Assembly (NCBI GenBank): GCA_009760855.2
Contig: WPIO01000032.1
Span: 3,727,001-3,791,000, forward strand
Direction: 5' to 3'
DNA from: Cristatella mucedo
Lineage: Eukaryota; Bryozoa; Phylactolaemata; Cristatellidae
Length of the DNA stretch: 64,000 nt
Numbering within the stretch: the stretch's first letter is position 1; the number at the start of each line of letters is the position of its first letter. The position numbers and the translations under genes were made by a program. The notes under the pieces were generated by a model that worked only from the letters and a program-made list of their open reading frames with translations, made no database searches and was not told where the DNA came from. Positions 44,490-55,179 of this stretch are shown here, in pieces.

Positions 44490-44613
44490 GAGACACGGAG
44501 AGACACAGAGAGACACAGAGAGACACAGAGAGACACAGGGAGACACAGAGAGACACAGAGAGACACAGAGAGACACAGAGAGAGACAGACAGAGACAGAG
44601 ACAGAGACAGAGA
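44278..44613. repeat. (GA)n compound polypurine array, about 335 bp
   Basis: GA runs alternate with GACA, GAGACA and GAGACACA units in ordered blocks. Continuous open frames on both strands here are repeat artefacts. Confidence 0.97.
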
Positions 44614-44763
44614 ATGAGTGTGTCAGGGCTGTGCACAAATCACTAGCCAGCAGATGGGTCGTTACTCTAGCCGTATCCGAACGCCTGCCGCTGGGCATAG
44701 TAGGAAAGCGTAGCCGGGGGCGCTGAGAATTGATCGCCGAAAATTATTACAAAGATACATATC

Positions 44764-44835
44764 AATAATAATAATAAATAAATAACATTTGCCAGCCCCA
44801 AGAAAACTATATCCCTTTCTGGGCGCTCGCTGAGA
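44764..44835 (-). mobile_element. L2/SINE 3' tail, degenerate
   Basis: The reverse complement reads GCGCCCAGAAAGGGATATAG, then TTTTCTTGGGGCTGGCAAAT and ATTTATTTATTATTATTATT. This is the hairpin-plus-ATT pattern with a decayed lower arm. Confidence 0.6.
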
Positions 44836-45291
44836 GCCTGAAATCGAGCTCGGGCAGTTTCATGCTACAGAGACTGACCACTAGGCGGGTTGCCTTAAGG
44901 CCAAAGCAAGCTAGCTCACAGCGTAATCCCCCTCTGACGCGGTGCTGCCCGCCGGCCAGATGCGCACGAAAGCGAAAGCCGCGGAGGGTCACGACCCCGG
45001 GACCATAAACTGCTGTGGGTGGCGGCAGGCCCGGCGTAAGCGTCGGAGCGCTGACCGGTGCCGTGGCTCTTTCGTCCCAGTAAGCGCTAGCATTGAGGTT
45101 TTTTGTCACGCGCCACACCGCCTAAGTCGCCGCCCTTTGAGCCCCGGTCGCTGCTTGGCACCAGTGACGTAAGTGGCGCCTCCACGATCGGCCCGGCGGC
45201 TTAGGTGGGAGCCTCCAAATTACATCTTAAGTAACGACAAATCCCTGTCGGTCAGGACGCGCCCTCATTATTCGGTTTCGGACCACGATGA

Positions 45292-45297
45292 TATAAA
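45292..45297 (+). promoter_or_regulatory. TATA box of NTR-like copy 3
   Basis: TATAAA, 120 bp before the ATG, in a block homologous to the copy 1 promoter. It is closer to consensus than TATAAG in copy 1, so this copy may have the stronger promoter (inference). Confidence 0.75.
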
Positions 45298-45366
45298 GCG
45301 CCTCCGATGACCGAGTCTCAGAGAAACGACGCTACTCGCTGGCTCGACTCGCAGCTAGTTACCTAA

Positions 45367-45391
45367 GAGCAGCAGCAGCAGCAGCAGCAGA
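45367..45391 (+). repeat. (CAG)n in the 5' leader of NTR-like copy 3
   Basis: About eight AGC/CAG units, at the same position relative to the ATG as in copy 1. Confidence 0.85.
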
Positions 45392-45411
45392 GGAGGAGAC
45401 CGTGCGGGGAA

Positions 45412-46104
45412 ATGCAAGGTAGGTGATACGCCTCATGAGAGCAGAGCACTCACCGCGCCGGCAGCCTAAGGAGGGGGCGGGGCGAGCGACTTGAACGGCT
45501 GGGCGACGCTCTGCTCTGCCGCTTGGCTGGATTGAGTCGCCGCTATGCAGGAATCGCTGTCCTAACACTCGAGGTCTTCTCTCGCATTTTAGGCGCTTCG
45601 ATGATTACCGCCGCCGTGTGCATCGTCGTCACGACGCTGACCGAAGCCGACGCCTGCTCACCAGGCGCCGGCAGCAACTACCTCGACATGACGGCGCTCG
45701 TCACGATGGCTGACTTGGTCGTCGGCGGCCGCTACCTGTCGGAGGCGGTGGTCAGCGAGCGCAAGTATCGGTCGGGCGTCCTCATCCAGAAGGTCGTCGA
45801 CAGCACGTTCAAGATAGCGTCGCTGTATCGCCGGTCGGCTACCATGGCGGGCGTGTGCGTGCCGGAAACGATCACCGTACGCCGGGTGGTGCTGGTGGAC
45901 GCGTGTGTCGATTTCCGCTCCTACTGGCATGTCGGCCGCGACTACGTGGCAACGCTTAAGTACCAGAGCGGCACGTACACGCTGCTCGACCAGTCGCAGC
46001 TGTGCATGTGGAGCCTGACGAGCGGCGTCGACGCCGACGTCCGTCACTCACCCTGTGCGGCCGGCCAGCTGTGCAACGCGTCGCCGGCCGGCGACCGGTG
46101 CTGA
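45412..46104 (+). CDS. secreted NTR/TIMP-like cysteine-rich protein, copy 3
   Basis: Exons 45412-45418 (ATGCAAG) and 45593-46104, with a 174-bp GT-AG intron. The product is 172 residues with the same signal peptide, Ala-Asp-Ala|Cys cleavage site and seven mature cysteines as copy 1. I count seven base differences from copy 1 across the 512-bp exon 2. Three change residues: FKIG to FKIA, ACFDF to ACVDF and YWRVG to YWHVG. The 5' part of the intron and the 3' UTR are far more diverged. Both intact copies have complete promoters and poly(A) signals, so both are probably expressed. Family assignment (NTR/TIMP-like fold) is inference, as for copy 1. Confidence 0.72.
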
Positions 46105-46292
46105 GCCTCGTTTCCGCCGCCGTCGTGCTCCAGGAGACTACGGGGCGGTGCGAGGCAGACACAGTAACGCGACAAAGGCGTTAACCAATGCGGACACTAA
46201 CCTTTAGTATAGGGGCCTAGCCACGACAGCGGCCCCCACTCATTCCGACCGGCTGTTTTGCTCGAAGGCAGCTCTAACCCTCAAGCACTTGT

Positions 46293-46329
46293 TTCTGCTT
46301 TCGCGGTGCTGGCGCCGGCGGAAGCGGAA
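46293..46329 (+). promoter_or_regulatory. 3' UTR hairpin, copy 3
   Basis: Counterpart of the hairpin in copy 1. The left arm is TTCTGCTTTCGCGGTGC and the right arm GCGCCGGCGGAAGCGGAA. The two differences from copy 1 are both C-to-T in the left arm and turn G-C pairs into G-U pairs, so the fold is preserved while surrounding UTR sequence varies freely. Confidence 0.7.
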
Positions 46330-46422
46330 GCTCGAAGACAGCGAGTGTGGAAACGCTCTTCCTTGACGGAAGCACGACTCGTCAGTCTGACCACGAGTGT
46401 GCACGCAAGTGTACGTTAAATA

Positions 46423-46428
46423 ATTAAA
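46423..46428 (+). terminator. poly(A) signal ATTAAA of NTR-like copy 3
   Basis: ATTAAA, the commonest variant signal, replaces AATAAA of copy 1 at the homologous place. A GT-containing stretch follows. Homology with copy 1 ends at about 46511. Confidence 0.68.
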
Positions 46429-46521
46429 CGGAAGCACAGCACGGCGTTCTCAAATAAGCTCACTCCGTGTCACCCGTTTATTGTATATGCAGGCACTAGA
46501 TCTGAAAGTAAACTGAGGTTA

Positions 46522-46676
46522 AGCACTAGTTTGGTCTCGTGGTTAATCTGTTCGCTCCGACCATGATAAGGTGAAAGTTTCTAACGACCGAGGTCGTGAA
46601 CTTGAGGTATGTGGCATACGTGAAGTGCCTGAATAGAAGTTCAGTCCTCTTAGGGCGCTATACAAATGAATTATAA
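46522..46676 (+). mobile_element. SINE-A with internal insertion in head
   Basis: CACTAGTTTGGTCTCGTGG and GGTTAATCTGTTCGCTCCGA form the degenerate head. About 30 extra bases (AAGGTGAAAGTTTCTAACGA region) separate it from CCGAGGTCGTGAACTTGAGG, and GTGGCATACGTGAAGTGCCT leads to the hairpin and TACAAATGAATTATAAAT tail. Similar extra bases occur in the 54.5-kb copy, marking a subfamily. It lies just downstream of NTR-like copy 3. Confidence 0.78.
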
Positions 46677-46680
46677 ATTT

Positions 46681-46681
<1 letters not shown>

Positions 46682-46716
<35 letters not shown>
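46682..46716. repeat. (TA)n microsatellite after SINE-A
   Basis: Short TA array at the SINE-A 3' end. Confidence 0.9.
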
Positions 46717-46720
<4 letters not shown>

Positions 46721-49645
46721 GTGTTCAATTTGCTTGCAGAATTAACAATGCCACTATTTTGACACCTGACGCGTTCGTGCTGGTTGGCCTACGCTGATCG
46801 TGCACAACGCTAGGTGCTACAGTGGTACTTTTTTTATTGAGCGAGCTCTCGGCGGACTAGCAACAAGAGATACGCTCCAATCGAGCTGCGGTAGCATCCA
46901 ATAAATGACCGGCGTGAGATTGCTAGTTGTTAGTACGACTGTTTCGCGCGTGCCTGTTCGACTCAGGAAGTAGCGTCGGAGACGCGGCGCTTTTCTTACT
47001 ATTGTGAGCACTTTTTGTCATGGTCAGGGTTTTCGGCGGCGTAAGCGGCATCATGCTGGCGCGCCCCTATCGACACGATAGTGCTACCTGCGATACCCGC
47101 TCCGGCATCTTGCCGTGCAGCAGTGGTAAAAAGACAGACGTTCAAAACTGAGCTAGCGACGCTTCGCACAATCCGTACAAACAACACCTTTCTTGTTACC
47201 ACACGCTCCTCGGCAAGTAGTAGAGATCGAGAGTTAGACGTTTCCTTTGCTCGGAGACACTCAAGCGACACTGCTCGCTTAAAATCCGGGAACAGTACGT
47301 TTACGACTGCATTCCAACGTCAATTCGTTGTTTCCAGTGTTACTCTCTGTCACGAGACAGGAAGCCGCCCTCCAGGCAAGCTTTCCTCTCCTTGACAGTT
47401 AACAAGACGACAATGACAGGATCGAGATCTGTCTGGTGCTGTGGGAGCTGAGCTTGGCCACGAGAACCGGCAGCGGTCAGCTGGCCGGTGGAGTCTTTAT
47501 GCGGATACTATGGGGATGGCGTCGTTAGGCGGAGTCCATGGTTAGATCCCGTAAATGGAACTTGCAGTCTCAGCCTGTGGAAATAGAAGAATGCTGCTGC
47601 TGCATAGCCATGCTTAAAGTTGCCTGCTCTGCTGACTATTTGTCTCTCGTCTTCGAAGAATAGAGCAGATACTTGCACTGTGCTCGCGGCATTTATTGCG
47701 AATTGCCGCCAGTACTTCAGATGGCAGGTGATATATGGTTTCACCGCGAATTCACTGGAGCATGCAAATAAGCTTGCCTTACTATCGCATTCCATACAAA
47801 GCTCCTTAACCAAACACATTCCTTTTGGTTGTGTTGTGATTTATTGGACTTGTAGTACATATTCCTCGGCAAGCGATCTAATATTCCTCAGCCCTAATCA
47901 CAAGAAATGTGATCAATTCTTCTCATGCTAGGTAAATCCTCAAAGAATCGCATTGCTGCGATGCTAGCGCTTGACTTGCACTACGTGCTGCCATGACGAC
48001 AAGTATGATTCATGTGCCCCTCAAGTCGGTAAAGATGGCTCGTGGTGCAGCTAATGCTTTTTTATACCGTTAAGACTTCTTCGGGTCCAGCCGCTTCTGT
48101 CGGGCGGGCTGTTTATTAGCACCGTAGCTAATAGCCACCAGTTGCTTTTGCCGGATGCATATCTGAATTGGGTTTGGCGATATATAGACGTGGGTTGGAT
48201 TATCTGGACTGGGAGGATAAACGTAAGTAGCATCGTGATTCAATTAAAAAACAATTTCTGGAAGCTGAGAGCAGGCATTAAGAGATGCCGAACACCTCAG
48301 CCAGCAGATTAATTAGTTCAGCACGCCTAGTAAAATAAGTCAATATAGAATAAAAGCCGAGGTGATCAAGTAACTTCATTTACATAGAAGAAGAAAAGCT
48401 TAATGGCTGTTGCCATCGCTTTCGGCGGGCAATAAAGGCTTGTCTGCTGCAGTAATCAAACCCATAACCTTGGTCGCGAAGCGTGCGCACTTTATCCAAG
48501 GGCTAAGACCCGGGGGCAACGTTCTTGTCACATATATGACTCTCGCTCTTACACAGGACCATGCAGGAAATTTAATGAATGAATATTTGTACTTGGAGAT
48601 GGTGACGGGAGACATAGGCATGACTTCAATAGGTGACGCAAAAGGAGGTAATTTAAAGCAAGATAAAATGGTGCCCAGCCACCTTCCGTCACGACTTCAC
48701 AGAGACGGAATGAAGAATAAATTGTTAGATCAGAGATTTTTCAAGTTACTTAACTCATTATCAGGTCCTTTTGTTGGATATCAAGTGCTATAACACATAA
48801 AATAGCTTGATGATCTGATATGATTTAATTGTAAATAAAATGGTGAGAGGAGAACCAGGGCAATCTTATTCCTAAGCCTCTTGCATGGCACACGGCTGCA
48901 CCGGGTTCGCGGCAAAGAAACATCAAACGAGCACAAAGGTGATGCAATGCTGGAGGGTCATCTGCAGTTCTATCTGCGTTAACGTGACTGTCATGATGCC
49001 TATGTCTATGCCACAACCACTAGTGCCGAGAGCTAGTGATGGCAGCAACCGAGCCTACGTCTTTCGCTGGGAGACAATTAGCCATCCGACTTTTTGCGAA
49101 ACCAAAGCACTGTGAAAATGGGTGAAAGAATGGTTTAAGAGAAGAGCGAAAACGCCACAGCCATAATGACCAACCGTATTTCTAGCGGCCGGTCACTATT
49201 GCTGCGGCCCACGGACTGAACACCTCTAACGTCCATTTTTTGTCGCCGCACTAGTTTCGGCGTTACGCATACCGAAAGCCGCCTAGGCTGTGAGTGCGCT
49301 ATATAAAACTCTCCTGCATAACACCCACATAGTCTTTATGGCTTTGTGGAGTTACAGACGGAGATACATTCGGCGCAGTGACACGACAAGATGGTGTCGT
49401 AATGACAAGCAACTCAAGCCACTGCGATTGCAGCAAGGCTATCAGGATGTCGGTTCCGCTCTGCGCCCACCCAGTAACTGTGGAACGGCTGCAGTAAATT
49501 GTGTACCCCTTGTACCCCTGAAGAGTAACGCACATACCTTATAAAATCTTGTCTTTCAAGAGCTACCATCACCCATGGTAAAGATCGCACTAAACAGCTT
49601 ATGGCATATCTATCCGTAAACTGAAAGAACGCACGAGCACGCCTG
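46717..49645. other. intergenic, no supported gene
   Basis: About 2.9 kb. A 127-codon + frame at 48410-48793 uses a TTG as its first possible start and shows no motif. TATATAAAAC at about 49301-49310 could be a TATA box, with a motif-free 84-codon frame after it. Neither is enough to call a gene. Confidence 0.4.
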
Positions 49646-49781
49646 TTAATAATAATAATAATAATAATGCACTTGATAAAGCGCCCTCAGAGAACTTAAT
49701 TACTCTCTAAGAGCTTTACATTTGCTGCAAAGGGAAATGCAATTAAATGGTGATTAAAATAATGCTTGATAAACAATCAAG
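49646..49781 (-). mobile_element. L2 3' UTR and tail, minus strand
   Basis: The reverse complement reads TTGCATTTCCCTTTGCAGCA, then AGAGAGTAATTAAGTTCTCT and GAGGGCGCTTTATCAAGTGC, followed by (ATT)7. It is the same 3' end as at 12.5 kb; no coding part. Confidence 0.85.
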
Positions 49782-50302
49782 TTTCATCGAATGCGAAGTG
49801 CTCGAATTTTACCTTCAGTCTGTTTCGGTTTTTACTTTAAAACAAGTGAGTCTAGTAGGTTCTTGCTGAGATTTGACAGCACGAAGCTCACGGGCTTATT
49901 TTTCAGTCTCTTCCATTTCTAACTTTGTCGTACTTGACGTTTCTGTTGAGATTCGGCAGTTGGCTCTTAGCGGCTTCCATTGTTGCTTATTTTTTTTTAC
50001 TGGTTTTTGTCTTTATTAGTTTAAGTGTATATTCTGTTCGCCTCGCTTCTTTTTGTTCCTAATTCGTTGCTGTGAGAACTCGGTTTTATACGGAAATTAG
50101 CATGCACCTGTAAAAAATCACCATAAACTTCAACTTTGCTTAGGAAGTTGGGCATGGGTGCCATCTGGCCTAGCTAGCGAGCCCACTTCAGTGACTGCCA
50201 GACTCACGAGTTCTTAGTTAATGAAGCAAATCTGTACTGTAAAAAATACAGCCCATTTTAAAATTATCTAACCCTATAAGTCACCACATTTATTATTTAT
50301 TC
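49782..50302. other. AT-rich intergenic DNA
   Basis: Nothing recognised. Confidence 0.5.
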
Positions 50303-50375
50303 CTTAATAATAATAGCATACTTGATAAAGCACCCTCAGATAACTCAGTCTCTTTCTAGGCGCTTGACACTTCTT
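50303..50375 (-). mobile_element. L2 3' tail, minus strand
   Basis: The reverse complement shows AAGCGCCTAGAAAGAGACTG, AGTTATCTGAGGGTGCTTTA and TCAAGTATGCTATTATTATT. Tail-only copy. Confidence 0.8.
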
Positions 50376-50769
50376 TTAGCTATACCGCTCGTCTGTTCGT
50401 GACGTAATTTATTTAGCAAGTCCTTCAAAATGTATTCATAGTATGTACATTTCGGCATAGCAATGATGAGCGTCAAAAAGGGGAAGGAGAAGATAACTTA
50501 TTAATTTGAATAGGTAGCTGCAACGTGCACTCTCAAAGTTCTAATTGAACATTGAAATGCTAGAAATTCACAAGAATACAAATTTGAAAGAGTTTTTCAA
50601 AGGGTAGCCAGGGCATTCCAGCAATTTGAGCTTTCAGCCCTACGACCCTCATTCCTGTCACTCGTAGTGAGGGCTATCACTGGCCTCTTGACATAGAGCG
50701 CTCTAACGTGCGTTTGTGTTCGTTGCCGAATTCTTCCGAAAACCGATTCTTGCGAACATCATATACGTT
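50376..50769. other. intergenic, nothing recognised
   Basis: No element before the L2 coding block begins at about 50770. Confidence 0.45.
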
Positions 50770-51224
50770 CTCAGATCTACTCCCCCACCAGGCCAAACAT
50801 CGTACCACACGCTTCTCGGAATCCAACAGTCTACCAATACCTCGTACAAAACTCAAATCCTTTGGAGACCGCGCATTTAGTTCGTATGTCGCCAAAGCCT
50901 GGAACTCGCTTCCGACTTGTGTCACACCATCTCCTGACTTGTTCACATTTAAAAAGAGCTTAAAACATACCTATTCAGGACAGCATTTAGTGGGTCCCTG
51001 TGTTTCGTCCTTCATGTGTTTATGCGTGCTGATACTGTGCATTCTGCCACTAACCACATTTGCATGCTGACACTACGCATGTCACCCCTAACCATGTTAT
51101 TCATGTTGTTTATCAAGCATGATATTACTCACCATTAAATTGCATTTCCCTTTGCAGCAAATGTAAGGCGCCTAGAAAGAGATTGACTTATCTGAGGGTG
51201 CTTTATCAAGTGCATTGTTATTAT
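50770..51224 (+). mobile_element. L2 LINE, C-terminal end with complete 3' UTR
   Basis: SDLLPHQAKHRTTRFSESNS, TKLKSFGDRAFSSYVAKAWN and TFKKSLKHTYSGQHL form the ORF2 C-terminus, with a frameshift near the end. The 3' UTR has GTCACCCCTAACCATGTTAT and the hairpin (GGCGCCTAGAAAGAGATTGA / CTGAGGGTGCTTTATC), ending TTGTTATTAT. Truncated on the 5' side at the AYLSDLL block. Confidence 0.88.
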
Positions 51225-51735
51225 CACTTCCGGCAATTCCAGCCGAGTTGGCACATTAAAAAGCTGCCGAGTGAGCGTGACAGACCTGACGTAGTGCTGG
51301 TCCTGTTTTTATTAGGCAGTATAAATATAACTTAGCCTTAATTATTCTCGCGGGCATACTATAAAATTAAAAGTGGTCAGCACGTCCGTACTTTCCGTAA
51401 ATGCACCTCAATACTGATTCGCTAAGACGCGCGCTTACTAATACATTTTATGAAATTAAATTTATTTTCATTTTATAAGTTAATTATTAAATATAATTTT
51501 GAATTATTTTTCATTTTTCCTCTATGAATATTTTGCTACTTCAGCTACTAACTTTAGGCTTGGCAGTTAGAGGAGCGAGCTCAGCCCTGAGGTCAGCTCA
51601 GTTTCGCCTTTAAAAGTGAGGTTAAAGTTTTCCGTGATTTTTTATGAGTGCAGGTTAATTTCCATGTGAAATTTTTGGTTTCCGCCCACGATTGTGGACC
51701 GTCGAGATTTCATAGCAATGAATTGGTAATAAAAA
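51225..51735. other. AT-rich intergenic DNA
   Basis: Nothing recognised. Very A/T-rich at 51.43-51.54 kb. Confidence 0.5.
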
Positions 51736-52113
51736 TGAGCAAATGGAGCAGAATATAAGCGCACCTATCGCAGAGAACGACGAGAAAAACAAGCAGCTAA
51801 AGCAGCCACTCAGTGCCACACCGTCGGATCTCAGCAGATATATCGCCGCAGGAAGAAACTGAAAAAGAAGCCATGGAACTTTTTGCTGTCAGACCTAAGC
51901 GAACAACTTACTGTTCGCAAGATCAAAAAACAGAAAGAGACTGGAGGTAAGATTCGAGCACTTGACGACCCAGGTCACCGTATGGTGTCCTTGCCCGATA
52001 GGAGGCCGAGCTCACCACGTGGCTTATCACTAGGTAAGCAGACACTGTATCCCGCATTGCAATCCTACACTAAAATTTCCCGTGATTTTTCACGGGTAAA
52101 AGCTGGTACTTAA
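51736..52113 (+). CDS. basic open frame, possible exon of unknown gene
   Basis: A + frame open for about 122 codons between TGA (just before 51736) and TAA (52111-52113) in AT-rich DNA, where such length is less expected by chance. It begins strongly basic (EYKRTYRRERREKQAAKAA, YRRRKKLKKKPWNFLLSD) and becomes Ser/Pro-rich. The first ATG-family start is well inside, so if real it is an exon or a broken gene. The basic RRERREKQ start is reminiscent of N-termini of some transposon proteins, but I cannot assign a family. It ends 30 bp before a minus-strand L2. Confidence 0.22.
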
Positions 52114-52139
52114 CATTTTCTTCTAAAACGAACATTGAT

Positions 52140-53260
52140 GATAACTGGATTCAGAGAATGATAGGGCCTAAAGGTGAGTGACAGAGCCTTAAAGTCAGTA
52201 CGCTACTTAGAGAAGCAGTGCAGATCAGCCAGAAGTGGTGTGATCTGGCAACTGCATTGCTCACAACAGACAAGCCTAGCTGAAAAATGGTACACCAACT
52301 GCAAGTCCCTGACTGCACAGGCCTGTAGACTAGCAAGCGGTAAGTTTCCGAATCGAGACAGAATGTCACAAATTCACGGACCAATTCGGATGTAGCATCC
52401 CTGTCTAAGCAGGCTCAAACTTTTGCAACTTTACGTATCTGAAAGCAGGCAGACGTGACTGTGGATCTAATGTGGTCGTCTAGTGATAGGTCACTTTGGA
52501 AGTGGACACCCAGATTTCATGAGTACACACTGCGAAGAGAAGCGGACCGAGCATAGATCCTTTAGTTACCCCCTACTTCAGTGGCTGTTCGTATCACGTT
52601 TATTTATTCACAAAATACTCTGGAGTCTCCCACCAAGGTAGGACCTGAGCCATGCAGCGCATTGTTAGTGATGCCGGGGTGAGAAAAGAAGCGCTCAAGA
52701 AAGACTTGGTGATAACTAGTACCAAACGCTGCCGAAATACCAAGCTAAACAAACAAAGAGACTTTACCTAAGTCCGAGTTCTTGAGTATGTTTATAGACC
52801 CGAATTAATGCCGAGTCTGTGGAGTGATTGGTTCTAAAAACAGAATGGAACTTACTTGTTAGGTTTCAAGTTTTCATTTAAGAGTTTAGCCGGTCAGCCA
52901 CAGCTCGCTCTAGTGTTTTTTATTGGAACGGGAAAAGGGAGACTGGGCGGAAGCCATTCACGTTCTCCGGGTCTAGTCTTGATTAAGTGGCCGAGCAACA
53001 TCCCTTTTGAAAGGTTCAGGGACATGACCTGAGGCTAAGATCATATTTATTGTGTTAGTTATGCCGAGCAGCAGCAGATCTAAGCATCATAGAAGTAGGA
53101 CAGTTAGACTTGGTCTTTGCTAAGATAGAATGGCATGACCGACAGTAGTCCTCGTATGCCTATCTATGGACAATCAGTCCTGATCTTGAGTATGCTTTCT
53201 AAAGCTTGTCCTTGGTAGACCTAGCTAGTTTAATGTCTGCAGTAGATAGCCAATATGCTT
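52140..53260 (-). mobile_element. L2 LINE relic, minus strand
   Basis: Colinear at the DNA level with the 22.0-24.3 kb L2 and in the same orientation (shared strings such as GAGTCTGTGGAGTGATT and CTGGAGTCTCCCAC). Minus-strand translation is heavily broken. It lacks the pogo insertion: at 52756-52775 the sequence runs GACTTTACC-TA-AGTCCGAG, the uninterrupted target. Both ends are truncated. Confidence 0.78.
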
Positions 53261-53524
53261 TATCTCACAAAGCAAAGAGAAAGTAATAGGCAGAACTAAG
53301 TCAGGATGGCAGTCGACGAAGTGAGTAGCGTTGAAGCAGCAGCTAAGGACGGTTTGGAAAGGATGTGGCACAGTCAGCATTAAAAGACTAGATGTCAAAT
53401 ATACAAGGATTTGCACCAAAACCATAAATAAGATTTATAGTATAAAACTTGACGTGCATATGTGCATATAAAAGTATGTTGTGCATACCTACACATATTT
53501 ATGTGTATATTCCTCACAATATAC
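53261..53524. other. intergenic, nothing recognised
   Basis: AT-rich, no feature. Confidence 0.45.
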
Positions 53525-53596
53525 ACGTGTGTGTGTGTGTGCGTGCGTGCGCGCGCGTGTGCGTGTGTGTGTGTGTGTGTGCGCGTGCTTGCGCAG
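53525..53596. repeat. (GT)n/(GC) alternating microsatellite
   Basis: GT with GTGC and GCGC interruptions; alternating purine-pyrimidine throughout. Confidence 0.9.
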
Positions 53597-54074
53597 GTCT
53601 TGTGCCCACGTATTTTGCGAACCTCATGCAACATGGACGTTGGAGGGGAGGTCGGTTGTAAGACAAAGGTACATTTTTATAGCCGTGGGCATAAAAGTTG
53701 CGCACGATGAGCTTCAATATTTATTGTGAAGCTCTCTTAAGTATACAAGCAGCACCGAACTTCTTATCCCGTAAGACGTAGGTCTACTGTGGTTCTTGAT
53801 GATGGCCAGAAAAGTACTTTTTGACTCGCGTTAAACCTATCTTCAAGTCGTTATCATGCCAATACGTAAATTTATCTCGAAAATTAATTCAGAAAGGAGG
53901 AAATTCCCAAGTCCTGAAGTGTATAGAGGTACCTATTCTGGTTCATAACGCCAAGAATTCGGTGCAGCAACCCGATTCCTTCACTTGCAAAAAAGGATCT
54001 TCGAACCAATATTCCTGCTTCCGCTTTCTTTAAGATATGCTGTATGCCGTGTTCGCGGCAGCCGTCAAGCCTTA
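53597..54074. other. intergenic, nothing recognised
   Basis: No exon or element. Confidence 0.45.
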
Positions 54075-54132
54075 GCCGCGGGGGTAGGGTGTTCATAATG
54101 TAAGATCCTGGCCACCGGTTCGAGCACGACAG
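54075..54132 (+). mobile_element. tRNA-like SINE head
   Basis: GGGGGTAGGGTGTTCATAAT and a B box CCGGTTCGAGCACGAC at normal tRNA spacing, resembling the head of a tRNA-derived SINE. No acceptor-stem complementarity and no second copy in the window. Confidence 0.4.
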
Positions 54133-54529
54133 GAGCAATACTTCACTCCCTGCTGCGATCGTGGGATAGCCGCAATTGCCATTCTGCCGAATGAGGTAAA
54201 TGAGGCTGCTGTAACGGCTGCAGCCTGTTTTCTTTTATCTTTGTTCTACTCCTCGCCTTTCCTTCGGCTGACAGCTTGAGGCAAATTATTTATTGGAGTA
54301 AAGCTGAAATTTACTTTTTACAGTCCAGCGAACGACGCACCGGTCTTCAACAATCCACGGGGCTCGACGCTTAGATGATATCAGTCCCTAGGCTTTGTAG
54401 AGTCGCTAAGCCGCCGAGCTTTCTTTCTATGTCATCGAAGGATGCTCGGGTATGCCAGTCGCCGAATTTCCTCCTCCCGGGTGCTAGCCCTTGTTCCATT
54501 AGCGCTGTCCACTGATTTCGAGAGCAGCG

Positions 54530-54686
54530 CCAAGCTGGGCTAGTTTGGCCCAGTGGTTAGGGTACTCACCCCGACCAAGGTCAACGTGAATGTCTTAGAT
54601 GGCCGAGGATATGGGCTCGATCCCGGTAGCATATGTGAAGTGCCTGAATTGAAATTAAGTTCTTTTAGAGTGCTAGACATATGAGT

Positions 54687-54690
<4 letters not shown>
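54530..54690 (+). mobile_element. SINE-A, subfamily with extra head segment
   Basis: AAGCTGGGCTAGTTTGGCCC and AGTGGTTAGGGTACTCACCC (A box), about 30 extra bases (GTCAACGTGAATGTCTTAGA), B box GGGCTCGATCCCGG, then CATATGTGAAGTGCCTGAAT, the hairpin remnant and a tail that has become (CA)n. Confidence 0.82.
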
Positions 54691-54774
<84 letters not shown>

Positions 54775-54792
54775 TATATATATATATATATA
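54690..54792. repeat. (CA)n then (TA)n microsatellite
   Basis: About 83 bp CA followed by a short TA run, directly at the SINE-A 3' end. Confidence 0.97.
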
Positions 54793-55179
54793 AGCTTTCC
54801 AACTTTTCTATTGAAGAGTGCCGATTAATTAAGTGTACAGTTTTTTCGGCACGGAATTCTGGCCTAAAGATCATGGGAGAAGTCAGTTACACATGAAACC
54901 CCGTTGATGTACCAAGCCAAGGTGAGTCTTACACATTCTTCTCTTATTCTGAAGAAGACGAGTTGCTAATTGCTAATGGCATATCTTCAGTGAATTTGCT
55001 GAGCTTAATTGTCATTGAATCTGTACAGCAGTATCAGCTACTGCCAAACACCAGAAGATTCCGGATTGAGGTAAGGTGGCGTATTGAAAAAACGCCACGG
55101 TGTCTTGCGTATAAGACTTTTAATGATTTGGTTGTATGAACACTTATTCTAAAACATATTAATAATGGAATAAAAACAG
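54793..55179. other. intergenic, nothing recognised
   Basis: No feature. Confidence 0.45.

Noticed and set aside
43966-44726. Frames of about 200-230 codons on the minus strand and RE/RDR-rich frames on +
   Set aside because: Mostly translated (GA)n array with short unrelated flanks; open in several frames at once.
48410-48793. 127-codon + frame
   Set aside because: No ATG at its start, no motif, no splice-site pair found. Kept only as a note in the intergenic entry.
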